Notes under the pieces: model-generated
Database searches by the model: none
Told to the model about the DNA's origin: nothing
What the model saw: only the letters and a program-made list of their open reading frames with translations
DNA from: Scilla litardierei
Lineage: Eukaryota > Streptophyta > Magnoliopsida > Asparagales > Asparagaceae
Length of the DNA: 64,000 bases
Reading direction: 5' to 3'
NCBI GenBank assembly: GCA_030789695.1
Contig: CM061141.1
Location: 197,357,689-197,421,688, forward strand
In this document: one piece after another, positions 34,601 through 43,000 of the stretch
Position numbering within the stretch: position 1 is the stretch's first letter
Layout: every line of letters starts with the position of its first letter
Translations under genes and position numbers: made by a program

Positions 34601-34826
34601 CGGATACGATATTTCTTCTAATATCTGGAGCAAAGAGGACATCGTGCAATAATAAAGTCCGGCCGTTGTCGAGAACTAGCTTGCATGTTCCGACGCCTTT
34701 GACTTCAACACGAGTGTTGTTGCCGACGTATATCCACTTTGTTCCTTGAGTTATCTTTCGATACTCTACGAAGAACCTTCTGTCCTTCGCTACGTGGTCT
34801 GTGGCCCCTGAATCAATCAACCAAAA
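31674..34826 (-). CDS. Young copia pol: protease, integrase, reverse transcriptase, RNase H
   Basis: About 1050 codons open. Order from the N-terminus: protease active site WLIDSGATDH (residues 1-10); integrase zinc finger HARLGHIG...CEHCLVGKTC (about 165-210); DDE core with HSDICGP, DDFTR and NGVAERRNRT (about 225-340); a linker with three PSGSD-like repeats (about 475-495); RT from WVLKIKHKADG with KARLVAKGFTQ and catalytic YVDDILIAG; RNase H with YTDADWAG, STMEAEF and YSDSQASI; ends LTKAIPRDVF. All catalytic residues I can identify are present. It has no own ATG: it is in the same frame as gag and separated from it by a single TAA (34827-34829). Confidence 0.95.
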   Translation of the reverse strand, partial: FWLIDSGATDHVAKDRRFFVEYRKITQGTKWIYVGNNTRVEVKGVGTCKLVLDNGRTLLLHDVLFAPDIRRNIVSVVMLMSLDYEWRFYKQKVDLVCNSSLIGSGNVCNGLIVLNTMYDDSSSINESFHLTNASNSESEIICWHARLGHIGPIRMDRLAKSGLLSNVSKVEMSTCEHCLVGKTCRKPFGTGTRAEVPLQLIHSDICGPMNVKTRRGKSYFITFIDDFTRFGHIYLISHKHEALTCFKNYMSLVENQLDRKIKVLRTDRGGEYQSTIFKELCDEKGIVHQITMPYTPQQNGVAERRNRTLMEMVRSMMSQANLHITFWGDALLTAAFILNRVPSKSVSSTPYELWNNRTPDLNILKPWGCASYAHLSSHKYGKLGPCGRKCIFIRYAENSKGYVFIGQEDNGGLIEFESRDGVFLENEFPRQGEISQDLSLFETWDQEGSERSSGRILGEEENTFQTSPMDDANDTNPIPSGSDIIPSGSDVILSGSDQTQTRRSNRTRLTPLRFEDEFPQTFMTLLQDDDEPANFKQAVTCPAKDKWIAAMEEELQSMKTNQVWDLVDLPKGRRAIGNKWVLKIKHKADGSIEKLKARLVAKGFTQQEGIDYEETFSPVVRFTSIRLILAMVACLDLELHQMNVKTAFLNGELDEEIYMEQPNGFVQEENKHKVCKLRKSIYGLKQSSRQWYMRFQEVVLSYGFSMLDEDNCVYIKRIKNKYVIMSLYVDDILIAGNDKRLIMDIKAWLSSVFEMKDMGEAVYILGVKISRNRSKKLLSLSQETYIKKVLERFNMQDCKAIDTPISKGEGLCLEMCPKDPKEKKAMEKVPYSSAVGSLMYAMMCTRPDICYAVGIVSRYQSNPGQAHWKAVKRILRYLKGTADYALCYQGNTLRLEGYTDADWAGDLDERRSTSGFVYLLGNGAISWSSKKQTCIALSTMEAEFVAFSMAVQEAVWLRKFLDRLTDATDSSTVPIYSDSQASIAYVKDPKFHCKTKHIDIRFKFAKDYDKRKEVDIGYMSTHEMIADPLTKAIPRDVFFKHLSSMGMRRC

Positions 34827-35744
34827 TTAGTTAGATTCAGCAAGAAACATGGAACTAGAAACACATATGTAACTAGCCCTACAAGTTACCTTATCACTTC
34901 CATCCGTACATGTACGGGCGAAGTGACCGTACTTGTTGCACTTAAAGCACTTGATCTTCTTCAAGTTTTTCTTCTTTGAGTGCACATTCTTTTGCCACTT
35001 TTTGTTCTTAGTCTTCTTTGAGGTTTCCGGTTCTTGCTTTCGTTCGTTCAAAAACCTTAAGCGTTTATTCTTCCGCTTATTTCCTCCATGTGAGGAACTA
35101 GCGGCCACGTGCACTTCTGCACTAGGTTTTGCGGCTTGAATCCGCTCTTCCTCGAGTTCGAGGTGTTTTGAAACATCGCTTAAAGTTTTAATGCACTCAT
35201 TATGAGTGAGGTGCATTTTCATGTTATCCCAGCTATCTGGGAGTGAACGAATGACTGCTTGGATCTGCTGTTCGTCAGACAGCGTAACACACGCATCCTT
35301 TAATTCAGATATGAGATTCGCCATGTGGCGGAGATGCTTTTTCATAGAATGATCTCGCCGCATCTTGTACGAATCAAACTGAATATTTAAGGAGCGGAGT
35401 TTGGTAACCGAAGTTCCACCACACTTTACTTCTAGCTCAGACCATATGTCTTTGGCTAGGTCGAATTCCCGAAATAGACGCATTATGTCATTGTCCATTG
35501 CGGACAGTAACGTAATACGTGCTATTTTGTTCTTTCGAGTCCAAGTCTCATAAGCTTCCCGGTCCCTCTTATGTTGGGCCGTATTGCCCAACTCAGGTTC
35601 TTCCATTATGTTTTGGAGTGTTTCAAGCACATCTTGCTCCTCCAAAACAGATTGGATTTTTATTGACCAAAGTTTATAATTGTCGCCGTTGAGCTTTTCA
35701 CCTTTGTTAAGCTCTGCGACAATGTTCTTAGAAGCGGTAGACAT
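34827..35744 (-). CDS. Young copia gag
   Basis: ATG at 35744 (the frame extends 21 bases further to a TTG, which I do not use), stop TAA at 34827-34829, 305 aa. UBN2-type copia gag: KLNGDNYKLWSIKIQSVLEE near the N-terminus, then LRSLNIQFDSYKMRRDHSM, a basic KK-rich stretch, and an intact zinc knuckle CFKCNKYGHFARTC (CX2CX4HX4C) near residue 275. It forms the capsid-like particle. The stop falls in frame directly before the protease; see the pol entry. Confidence 0.93.
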   Translation of the reverse strand: MSTASKNIVAELNKGEKLNGDNYKLWSIKIQSVLEEQDVLETLQNIMEEPELGNTAQHKRDREAYETWTRKNKIARITLLSAMDNDIMRLFREFDLAKDIWSELEVKCGGTSVTKLRSLNIQFDSYKMRRDHSMKKHLRHMANLISELKDACVTLSDEQQIQAVIRSLPDSWDNMKMHLTHNECIKTLSDVSKHLELEEERIQAAKPSAEVHVAASSSHGGNKRKNKRLRFLNERKQEPETSKKTKNKKWQKNVHSKKKNLKKIKCFKCNKYGHFARTCTDGSDKVTCRASYICVSSSMFLAESN

Positions 35745-35765
35745 ATTCGATTCAAAAAACTGCAA

Positions 35766-36204
35766 AGAGAATGAAAAACACGATCAAAATTCTATGCATA
35801 TAGTTTCGATTCTTTAAACACTTGATAAGTTCCTTGGATGCGTTGAAATGTTACTCTAGAATCGAGAAGTTCACTACGTTCCCAACTACCATCTAGAAGT
35901 AACTTTCAAAGTATCCCTCTTACTTATCTCAAGTAAAAAGAAATCAGAAATAATACCCGTATGGTATTAGCAGCGGAAAAATACTTTGAAAAACATATCT
36001 TTCAAAATGGAATAGGTGAGAGTTTGCGCAAAGAATTTTAGCGCAACAATTGCCAAGCCACGAGACCTGTTCTACACACCCATGGGTTAGATAACCATGG
36101 CCGGATCGTGGTAGGACTTGGAATTCTAAATTGCGCTATCCCGATTAAGGACGGGACATAACCTATTTGAAAAACACCTTTTTCAAAAAAATTTGAAAAT
36201 ATAT
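35766..36204 (-). other. Young copia 5' leader, gag-proximal part
   Basis: Non-coding sequence between the repeat arrays and gag, no recognised element. Confidence 0.5.
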
Positions 36205-36480
36205 TGGCTAATCTCCGTAGAGTAGAGCACAATGTTATGTGTACATTGGCTAATCTCCGTAGAGTAGAGCACAATGACATGGCTAATCTCGCATGAAGTA
36301 GAGCACTATGGCTAATCTTCAAGGAGTAGAGCCCAATGAAAAACTTCATTAAAACGTTAGCCCCGTATGGACTAGTCGACACTGTGGTTAGCCCCGTATG
36401 GGCTAATCGGCACATTCGAGTTTGGCCAAGGCCTTTTGTCACCCCGTATGGGTCAGTTGGCAAGTTTGCAATCGACCCAG
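36205..36480 (-). repeat. Tandem GGCTAATC repeats in the young copia leader
   Basis: Four imperfect copies of GGCTAATCTCCGTAGAGTAG followed by AGCACAATG (from about 36208, 36246, 36281 and 36309), then related TTAGCCCCGTATGG units (36357-36475) that include the TAGC/GCTA core inverted. Confidence 0.75.
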
Positions 36481-36539
36481 ACCTTCTGCCAGATTGGTCG
36501 ACCAAAACGACCAAATTGGTCGACCAATTATTTTGGTCT

Positions 36540-36905
36540 GCAACTTCTCACGGCCATGGCCTCTGCCCTGGCCGAGGCTTGGCCAAGGGCCGGCCAGGGC
36601 CTCTGCCCTGGCCGGCCAGGGGGCCTGGCCCCTCGGCCAGGGCCTCTGCCCTGGCCGGCCAGGGGGCCTGGCCCCTCGGCCAGGGCCTCTGCCCTGGCCG
36701 AGGCCGGCCAGGGCCGGCCATGCCCTGGCCGAGGCCAGGGCATTGGCCCTGGCCTCTGCCAGGGCCGGCCAGGCCGGCCTGGCCTTCGCCGGCCACTGCC
36801 GGCCTGGCCATGGCCGGCCATGGCTTGGCCATGGCCGGTCATGGCCAAGGCCATTTGGCATTGGCCGGCCATGGCCCCTTTGGCCATGGCCGGCCACCCC
36901 CTTTG
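36540..36905. repeat. GGCC-palindrome array in the young copia leader
   Basis: About 365 bp built almost entirely of GGCC-centred palindromic words: CTGGCCGGCCAG, GGCCGAGGCC, GGCCATGGCC, with a near-tandem unit of about 55 bp (CAGGGCCTCTGCCCTGGCC...) at 36595-36705. All six frames are open here because of the composition; the predicted proline/alanine/glycine-rich peptides are not taken as genes. High potential for strong RNA structure in the leader. Confidence 0.9.
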
Positions 36906-37164
36906 AATGGGGTTGCCGCACACCCCGCCGGAGGGGTGGCCGTGGTGGTTATTGGACGTAGCCAACCCCCTCCGCAAGGGGAGGGGGGTGCATAGCCTTC
37001 ATAGCCCATTTGGCGATGGCGCACATGCACTAATATTCATCTTCTCTGATGGAGATAACTACCATCATCTTCCTCGATGAAGCACCCGTTCGTCGAGAAA
37101 TTAGTTATTTTCTAATGGCCGTGTGCCAAAAATGAAAAATAACATACTACGTGAACGGTCGGTT

Positions 37165-37300
37165 CTTCCCGTCACGGAGAGTTCCTACCATATCCGTAAT
37201 GATAGGAGACCCTAACGTGAAAAGAACAACCGCTGTGTTCTCTCCGTCACGAAGCGTTCCTACCATATCCGTAATGGTAGGATACCCATTCGTGAAAAAA
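37165..37300. repeat. Two-copy repeat CCTACCATATCCGTAATG in the leader
   Basis: A unit with CGTCACG, (A)GCGTTCCTACCATATCCG, TAATG(A/G)TAGGA and ACCC...CGTGAAAA appears twice (about 37170-37223 and 37246-37300). TACCAT...ATGGTA words give each unit a short hairpin. Confidence 0.65.
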
Positions 37301-37358
37301 AACAACCACTCGTTCATAGTTTCGACGGGACGGCGGTTTGACCGGGGCGAACCCATAT

Positions 37359-37371
37359 GGCTCCGATACCA
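37359..37371 (-). promoter_or_regulatory. Primer-binding site of the young copia
   Basis: TGGTATCGGAGCC on the minus strand, one base after the 5' LTR end; initiator-methionine tRNA type. Confidence 0.9.
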
Positions 37372-37372
37372 A

Positions 37373-37979
37373 TGTGGGATCCTGCCAAAACAGAGTTAGG
37401 ATTGATAAATGAAGTTGAGACTTACGCTTGCGTATGCGGCACGGTAGTCTACGAACTTCGCCTTCGGATTCGCCACGACGGTTCGAGTCTTCTCACGAAC
37501 GGAGTAAGGCTACTAAATCCACAATCTAAATCTCTACTTTTAGATTAAGAACATGGATAAAGGGAGAGGAAGTATTTCGGCAGAGCTTCGCTAGAATGAA
37601 ATTGCATGCAAGAATGCCATGCAAAAGTGTAAGGAAAAAGGCTAACCCTTGGGTCTTATTTATAGCCCCTAAGGTAGTTATTTTAGAATCAATTGTTCCT
37701 TTGGAACAATTTAACTAAGGTGTACCATCGTACATGGCATATTATAAGCTTAAGTTGTACCATATGCATGGTACAATATAAGCTTAAGATATTACCTCTT
37801 TATTAGCCATATGTCGCATGCACTTATGCACATATAATGCGACTTTCCCATCAATCTAGAGATCCTCTCCGCAAGGGAACATATTCCCTTTGCGCACGAC
37901 TTCGTGTACGCGACGTTCGAGGTCCGTATTCCCTCGTACATCCCCTACAAGGGTGTACTAACGTCTTCCATATCCAACA
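37373..37979 (-). repeat. Young copia 5' LTR
   Basis: 607-bp partner of 30031-30637 with the same ends and TATA box (37657-37664); about ten substitutions and no length difference seen by eye. Confidence 0.96.
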
Positions 37980-38352
37980 ATCGCGACATAGCGAGATATC
38001 GACACCGCCAACTGGCATGGGAGCCTTCCCCTTAGGCTGACGAGTGCTAGATCGGGGTGGATGAGTAGGAGTCCTAGCGGTATGCTCGGTCTCCGGAATA
38101 TACTCGGTGTCGGAATCCAAAGCACCAGGAGAAGTGGGAGCACGGAATGAAGCAGGAGATACGAGCTCTTTCCTAGGCTTGGGCTACAATCTAGGCTTAG
38201 CGGTCGCCGTCCTCTTCTTCTTAAGAGGAGGCGAAGAAGACGATGGATGTGTGGTTTTGGAACGACGTTTGGGTTGCGGGGGTCCGTAGATGGCGACTTG
38301 ACAGTCATAGGTGACGGACGCGAGGGGTCGATCGGAATGCGTGTCTTCGCCA
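37980..38352 (-). pseudogene. Sirevirus envelope-like ORF, N-terminal part
   Basis: On the minus strand an ATG at 38352 opens MAKTRIPIDPSRPSP and a proline/serine/lysine-rich start. The continuation KRRSKTTHPSSSSP lies in another frame (frameshift near 38280), with a stop after ATAKPRL (38184) before PKPRKELVSPASF...SDTEYIPETEHT and a second basic stretch. It ends at the young copia target site; the rest is at 28817-30046. The nuclear-localisation-like basic runs are seen; function is unknown. Confidence 0.65.
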
Positions 38353-38605
38353 TAATCGTGACGAGACAACGCAATCAAACGAGGTCGGAAACTAAAACCC
38401 TAGGTCGAAACCCTAGCACAACCCTAAACCGACTGATATCGATGAAATCCTTACCCTAGGAGCTGAGAGAGAGGGAGGAGATATACCTAGGGAGGAGATA
38501 TGAGATCGACGGCCGGAATTAGGTCGGAAGTGGCCGGAATCGACGACGGAGAAGATGAAGAGTCGAAGGGGTTGCAGGGGTTTTAGGGGGTCTGAGGAAG
38601 AGAGC

Positions 38606-38635
38606 GCACCGATTAGAATAGATTCTAATCGGTGC
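38606..38635. repeat. Perfect inverted repeat (14-bp arms, 2-bp spacer)
   Basis: GCACCGATTAGAAT at 38606-38619, spacer AG, then its exact reverse complement ATTCTAATCGGTGC. It lies about 250 bp upstream of the envelope-like ATG in element orientation, between the TAGTCGGTC module and the ORF. Confidence 0.9.
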
Positions 38636-38689
38636 GGGGCCGTTTAAGTCGACATTGAATGCGAAAAGACGCAGCTGCCCCTAACACAT

Positions 38690-38880
38690 TTAGTCGGTCT
38701 AAGTACAATAGCTGACCGACTAGATGACGATCTAGTCGGTCGGCCAATGTGTTTAGACCGACTAAGTGCAAACAGCCGCACAGAGTCAAAAATAGGGCAA
38801 GATCTAGTCGGTTCAAGTTCATGCACTGACCGACTAGAACTGAATCTAGTCAGTCGATGACTGAACTTGGACCGACTAAG
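38690..38880 (-). repeat. TAGTCGGTC/GACCGACTA module upstream of the envelope-like ORF (two units)
   Basis: Two units with the same orientation and layout as in the LTR arrays (TAGTCGGTCTAAG...GACCGACTAG; CTAGTCGGTCGG...GACCGACTAA; AAACAGC). In element orientation it lies downstream of RNase H and about 340 bp before the envelope-like ATG. Its position suggests a promoter-side role for that ORF; this is inference. Confidence 0.88.
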
Positions 38881-39125
38881 AGAGTCCAAAAATTTAGAAT
38901 TTGAAATTTTGAGTTCTCTCCTAATCGCACTTGGATGAAACATCGTAATACACTCATTAATCATTATACTACCCTACTAAACATCGAAAATCTTAAATTT
39001 GACGTTCATGAATAAATCGAGAATAATTTGAAAATTCACATATAAATCAAGAAAATCCCAATAAATCTAGCATGAGCAAATATAAAGAAATTTAATAGCA
39101 TGCACGATTATTGAACATATGAATC
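38881..39125 (-). other. Spacer between Sirevirus pol and the array module
   Basis: AT-rich, no feature recognised beyond the pol stop at 39126. Confidence 0.5.
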
Positions 39126-40950
39126 CTAAATCTCGGATTCACCCATAATCCCCAATTCTCGACGCAACCGCACAAAGGAGTCCTCCTTGAGTGGTTTCGT
39201 GAAAATATCGGTGATTTGCTTCTGGGTTTCAACGTACACTAAAATGATGTCCTTTTTAGCAACATGATCATCTAAGAAATTGTGACGGACATCTATGTGT
39301 TTAGAACGGGAATGGTGTACCGGATTCTTAGAGAGACATATTGCACTTTGGTTGTCCACCATGATAGGGCAAGTATCACAGTTTATACCAAAGTCTTTAA
39401 GAGTGTGTCTCATCCAAAGAACCTGAGCACACGCGACACCGACGGCAATATATTCCACCTCGGTGGTTGAAAGTGATACAGAATTCTGCTTCTTGGAAAA
39501 CCAAGAGACAAGAGAATTTCCTATAAAATGGCAAGTGCCACTAGTAATTTTCCTGTCGGATTTGCATCTCGCATAATCTGCGTCACTATATGAGATTAAC
39601 TCATATGTGCTAGACTTCGGATAAAGTAATCCGAAGTCAAGTGTGTAACTTAAATAACGGAAAATACGTTTTACCGCTACTAAGTGAGATTCCTTAGGTT
39701 GAGACAGATAACGAGCACATACACAAATGGCAAACATCATATCGGGTCTACTTGTGGTAAGATATAGTAAACTACCTATCATACCTCGATATAGACGAAT
39801 GTCTACATCTTCCCGCTCGAATCCTTATCAAGATGTGTAGTCGTGCTCATTGGAGTCTTCTTCCTGAGGCATTCTCCATTCCAAATCGCTTAAGCAACTC
39901 CACCGTGTACTTGGTTTGGTGGATGAAGATTGCATCGTTCATTTGGCGAATTTGGAGACCTAAGAAATATTTGAGCTTACCCATGTGGCTCATCTCAAAT
40001 TGATCCTTCATAACATTAGAAAACTCTTCGCAAAGAGTGAAGTTAGTAGCATCGAAAATGATATCATCAATGTAAATTTGAACTAAAATAATATCATTAT
40101 TCGAATACTTAACAAATAATGTCGAATCAACTTCTCCCATTTTAAAACCCAAATCCAAAAGAAAATTCTTTAGACGGTCATACCAAGCTCGAGGAGCTTG
40201 TCTCAAACCGTAAAGTGCTTTCTTAAGTTTGAAAACGTGATTTGAAAATTTTTCTTTTATAAAACCCGGAGGTTGAGAAACGTAAACTTACTCAACAACA
40301 TCTCCATTTAAAAACGCACTTTTTACATCCATTTGAAAGAGTTTAAAATCTTTATGGCATGCAAAAGATAACAATAATCTAATAGATTCTAATCTAGCTA
40401 CCGGAACAAAGGATACTTCGAAATCTATACCTTCCTCTTGCCGGTAGCCTTGAGCTACTAACCGAGCTTTGTTCTGGACGATGATTTGGTTTTCGTCGGT
40501 CTTGTTCTTGAAAATCCACTTCGTTCCTATAACGGTGTGGTTCTTTGAAGGCATTGGAACAAGCTCCCAAACCTCATTCCTCTCGAATTGAATGAGTTCC
40601 TCCTCCATGGCAAGGATCCAAGCACTATCTTCGCACGCTTCGTTAATATTCTTTGGCTCTATTGAGGAGGCAAAGGCACAATGAGCGAAGTAATTGACTT
40701 GTGATCTCGTCTTGACACTATCGAGTATGTTGCCAATGACTTGCTCATGGGGATGGTCACGAATGGTATGAAGCCGTTTGGGAATTACCTGATCACTAGG
40801 AACATTCTCAAAAGATTCATTAGTAAGGTTAGTAACATTAGAATCAATGAAATTAGAATTACCAATAGAATCACATAAGACATCCATGGAGTCATAATCA
40901 TTAGTAATTCTAGTAGGGACAAAACCTTCATTAAATGAAACATGAAGTGA
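39126..40950 (-). pseudogene. Sirevirus reverse transcriptase and RNase H
   Basis: RT begins with [21 protein letters not shown] and [10 protein letters not shown] (40500-40600) and runs through [26 protein letters not shown], an in-frame TAA, then KALYGLRQAPRAWYDRL and catalytic YIDDIIF (about 40070). After TKYTVELLKRFGMENAS a frameshift lies between 39847 and 39782. The RNase H part, 39126-39782, is open for 218 codons: MIGSLLYLTTSRPDMMFA, YSDADYARCKSDRKITSG, STTEVEYIA, DNQSAICLSKNP, ending at GIMGESEI. Non-functional through at least one stop and one frameshift. Confidence 0.9.
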
Positions 40951-41773
40951 TTACTCGATCGTTGAGGTTCGTTTGTTGTATATCCGGTAGGCTTTGCTAC
41001 GGGAGGAATATCCAACAAATATCCCCTCATCGGATCTTGGATCAAATTTGTCCAAACTACCATACGTGTTTTTAATAAAACATTTTGCACCGAAAACACG
41101 AAAATGTTTAACTTGAGGCAACCTACCAAACAACAATTCATAACAAGTTTGTTTAGTGCCGGGCCTCAAAAGTATTCTATTAAACACATAGCAAGCGGTA
41201 TGTACCGCTTCCGCCCAAAATTGATGGCCAAGTTGGCTATCATCAAGCATAGTGCGAGCACATTCCACTAGCGTCCTATTCTTCCTCTCAACAACACCAT
41301 TTTGAGGGGGTGCACGAGGGAAAGAAAAGGTGTGAGTAATACCAACTTCATCACAAAAAGTTGAGAAAGACTCATTCTCAAATTCCCCTCCATGATCACT
41401 ACGAATAGTGACAATAGTGGTTCCAATGAGATTTTGTACTTTTTAAACAAAAATTGTGAAGTTTTCAAAAGCCTCATTTTTATTACTTAAGGAAAAGACC
41501 CAAGTAAATCTAGAAAAGTCATCAACGATGACAAGTCCATATCTAGCATTACCTAATGAAGCAACTCTAGTTGGCCTAAAAAGATCTAGATGTAATAGCT
41601 CTAGGGGCCGCTTAGATGAAATGCTTTTCTTAGGTTTAAAGGAAGATTTTGGAAGCTTGCCTCGTTGACACGAGTCACAAAATCTTTTCTTTTGAAAGAC
41701 AAGCTTAGGGAAGCCTCTAATAGAATTTAACTAGGAAAGCTAAAAAAGTGTTCCAAAGTTCACATGACCAAAA
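40951..41773 (-). pseudogene. Sirevirus integrase (main part)
   Basis: From the LARD-B target site: HFGHVNFGTLF, a zinc-finger C pair in FCDSCQRGKLPKSSF, LLHLDLF, LVIVDDFSRFTWVF, RSDHGGEFEN, RAPPQNGVVERKNRTL with the catalytic glutamate, then HQFWAEAVHTACYVFNR and FVGYSSRSKAYRIYNKRT. At least three stops or frameshifts (about 41268, 41440, 41740). The upstream part of the protein is at 55149-55580 beyond LARD-B. Confidence 0.88.
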
Positions 41774-42359
41774 TGTAACGACCACTTTTCGTTGTACTTT
41801 GTTCGTGCACGTGCCTTGTCCGTGCACGTGTTTATTTTAGCCATTGTTTGTTTGTGAACACTTTTGTGTAATATGCCGTTGTGAACGTCTCTGAGAGTAT
41901 TAAATAGTGGCACTAATTTGGAACAATATTTCTCGAGTCGTTTTCCCACAATTTAATCTTATTCGATGAGACGTTGCGATTTTCACTTTTGACGGGAGAC
42001 GTTCCTATTTTTAGTTTCGTCGTCCGACGTCGAAATTGAGATCCGTCTTCTTAGTTAGCTTTCTCTCGTCATCGCGATCACCACGATATTTATTTTATAA
42101 TTTTTGGAGTTTATTTGACCTACTTTATATTTTTCGCAAGGTTTAAAATATTTTTAAAAGCTAGGTTTTAAATTAATTTCGGCCAAAGAAAATTTATTTG
42201 AGTTTAAAACATTTGAAATAATTTTTGAGCCAATTTCCAGCTCATTTGGGGTGCACCCAAGCCTTGGGTGAGTTAGAGAGGGTGAGATCCAAATTTTAAA
42301 TATTTTTAAACTCCTAATCCCATTAGGATTAGCCCTAGACCTAGTCAACCCATCTACAC

Positions 42360-42367
42360 TATATAAA
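42360..42367 (+). promoter_or_regulatory. TATA box of LARD-B LTR
   Basis: TATATAAA after CATCTACAC, about 590 bp into the LTR; repeated at 52917-52924 in the 3' LTR. Sits directly before the GC-rich block, so that block is probably transcribed. Confidence 0.7.
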
Positions 42368-42429
42368 CAACCTCTAGGAAGAGCTATTTTCGCAAGAAAA
42401 TAACCCTAGCCGCTTCCAAAACTCAATTC

Positions 42430-43000
42430 CACACTTGCAACGTTTCGTCGCAACATTGCGACGGCCGTCACCCGCACCGACCGAGCCAAACACCCCAAAA
42501 TCCCCGCTCAGACCGATGGCCGCCACCGCACCAAGATTGCACAGCCGCTCCGCATCGCCCCCGCTCCGTTCTTCCGCTCCGACCGAGAGGAGCTCTCGGT
42601 CTGACCGAGAGCTTGGCCCGCAGCATCGCCCCGCTCTGCACCGCACAGCCCCGCTTCCAAGCGCCTGCTCCGCCCCGTGTCTGACCGAGGCGCCCGCTTG
42701 CACCGACCGAAGCCCGCTTTGTTGCAACGTTGTAGACGTTGCAAATCTCTTCCGCCTGTACCGACCGACGGTCTGCCCCGCACCGACCGAGTGCCTGACC
42801 CCCGCTCCGCACCCCGCAGCTGTGCACAGCCGTTCCCCGTGTCTGACCGAGCCCGACCCCCGCATTTGGCTGTATCCGACCGAGAGCCATTCGTCGCAAC
42901 CCCGCATCCGTCCCATCGCTTGCCACCGTGGGTCCCCAAGTTCTCCAGAAGTATTGTGGGTCCCTTATTGGTCCCTAGGACTACTGTGGGCCCCACCTAG
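42430..43000 (+). repeat. GC-rich LTR block with ACCGACCGAG / CTGACCGAG words
   Basis: Many copies of GACCGAG with inverted pairs such as CTCGGTCTGACCGAG at about 42593-42607 (palindromic). Open frames overlap in several phases: 254 codons at 42435-43199 in this LTR but only 188 at 52992-53558 in the other, so reading frames are not conserved between the two LTRs. I regard them as compositional. CpG-dense compared with everything around it. Confidence 0.7.

Larger units (their letters stand above)
30031..37979 (-). mobile_element. Young Ty1/copia element, almost intact, nested in the Sirevirus
   Basis: Two 607-bp LTRs (30031-30637, 37373-37979), a perfect 5-bp target duplication ATCGC (30026-30030, 37980-37984), a primer-binding site, a PPT, and a gag-pol frame open over 4.07 kb apart from one in-frame TAA. 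By eye the LTRs differ at about ten positions, so it is among the most recent insertions here. It interrupts the Sirevirus envelope-like ORF. The 1.6-kb leader between PBS and gag is unusual, with several tandem and palindromic arrays. I do not assign a copia lineage. Confidence 0.96.

Noticed and set aside
36336..36995. Long overlapping frames (94-219 codons) on both strands
   Set aside because: Six-frame openness is produced by the GGCC array in the copia leader; no domain and no conserved frame.
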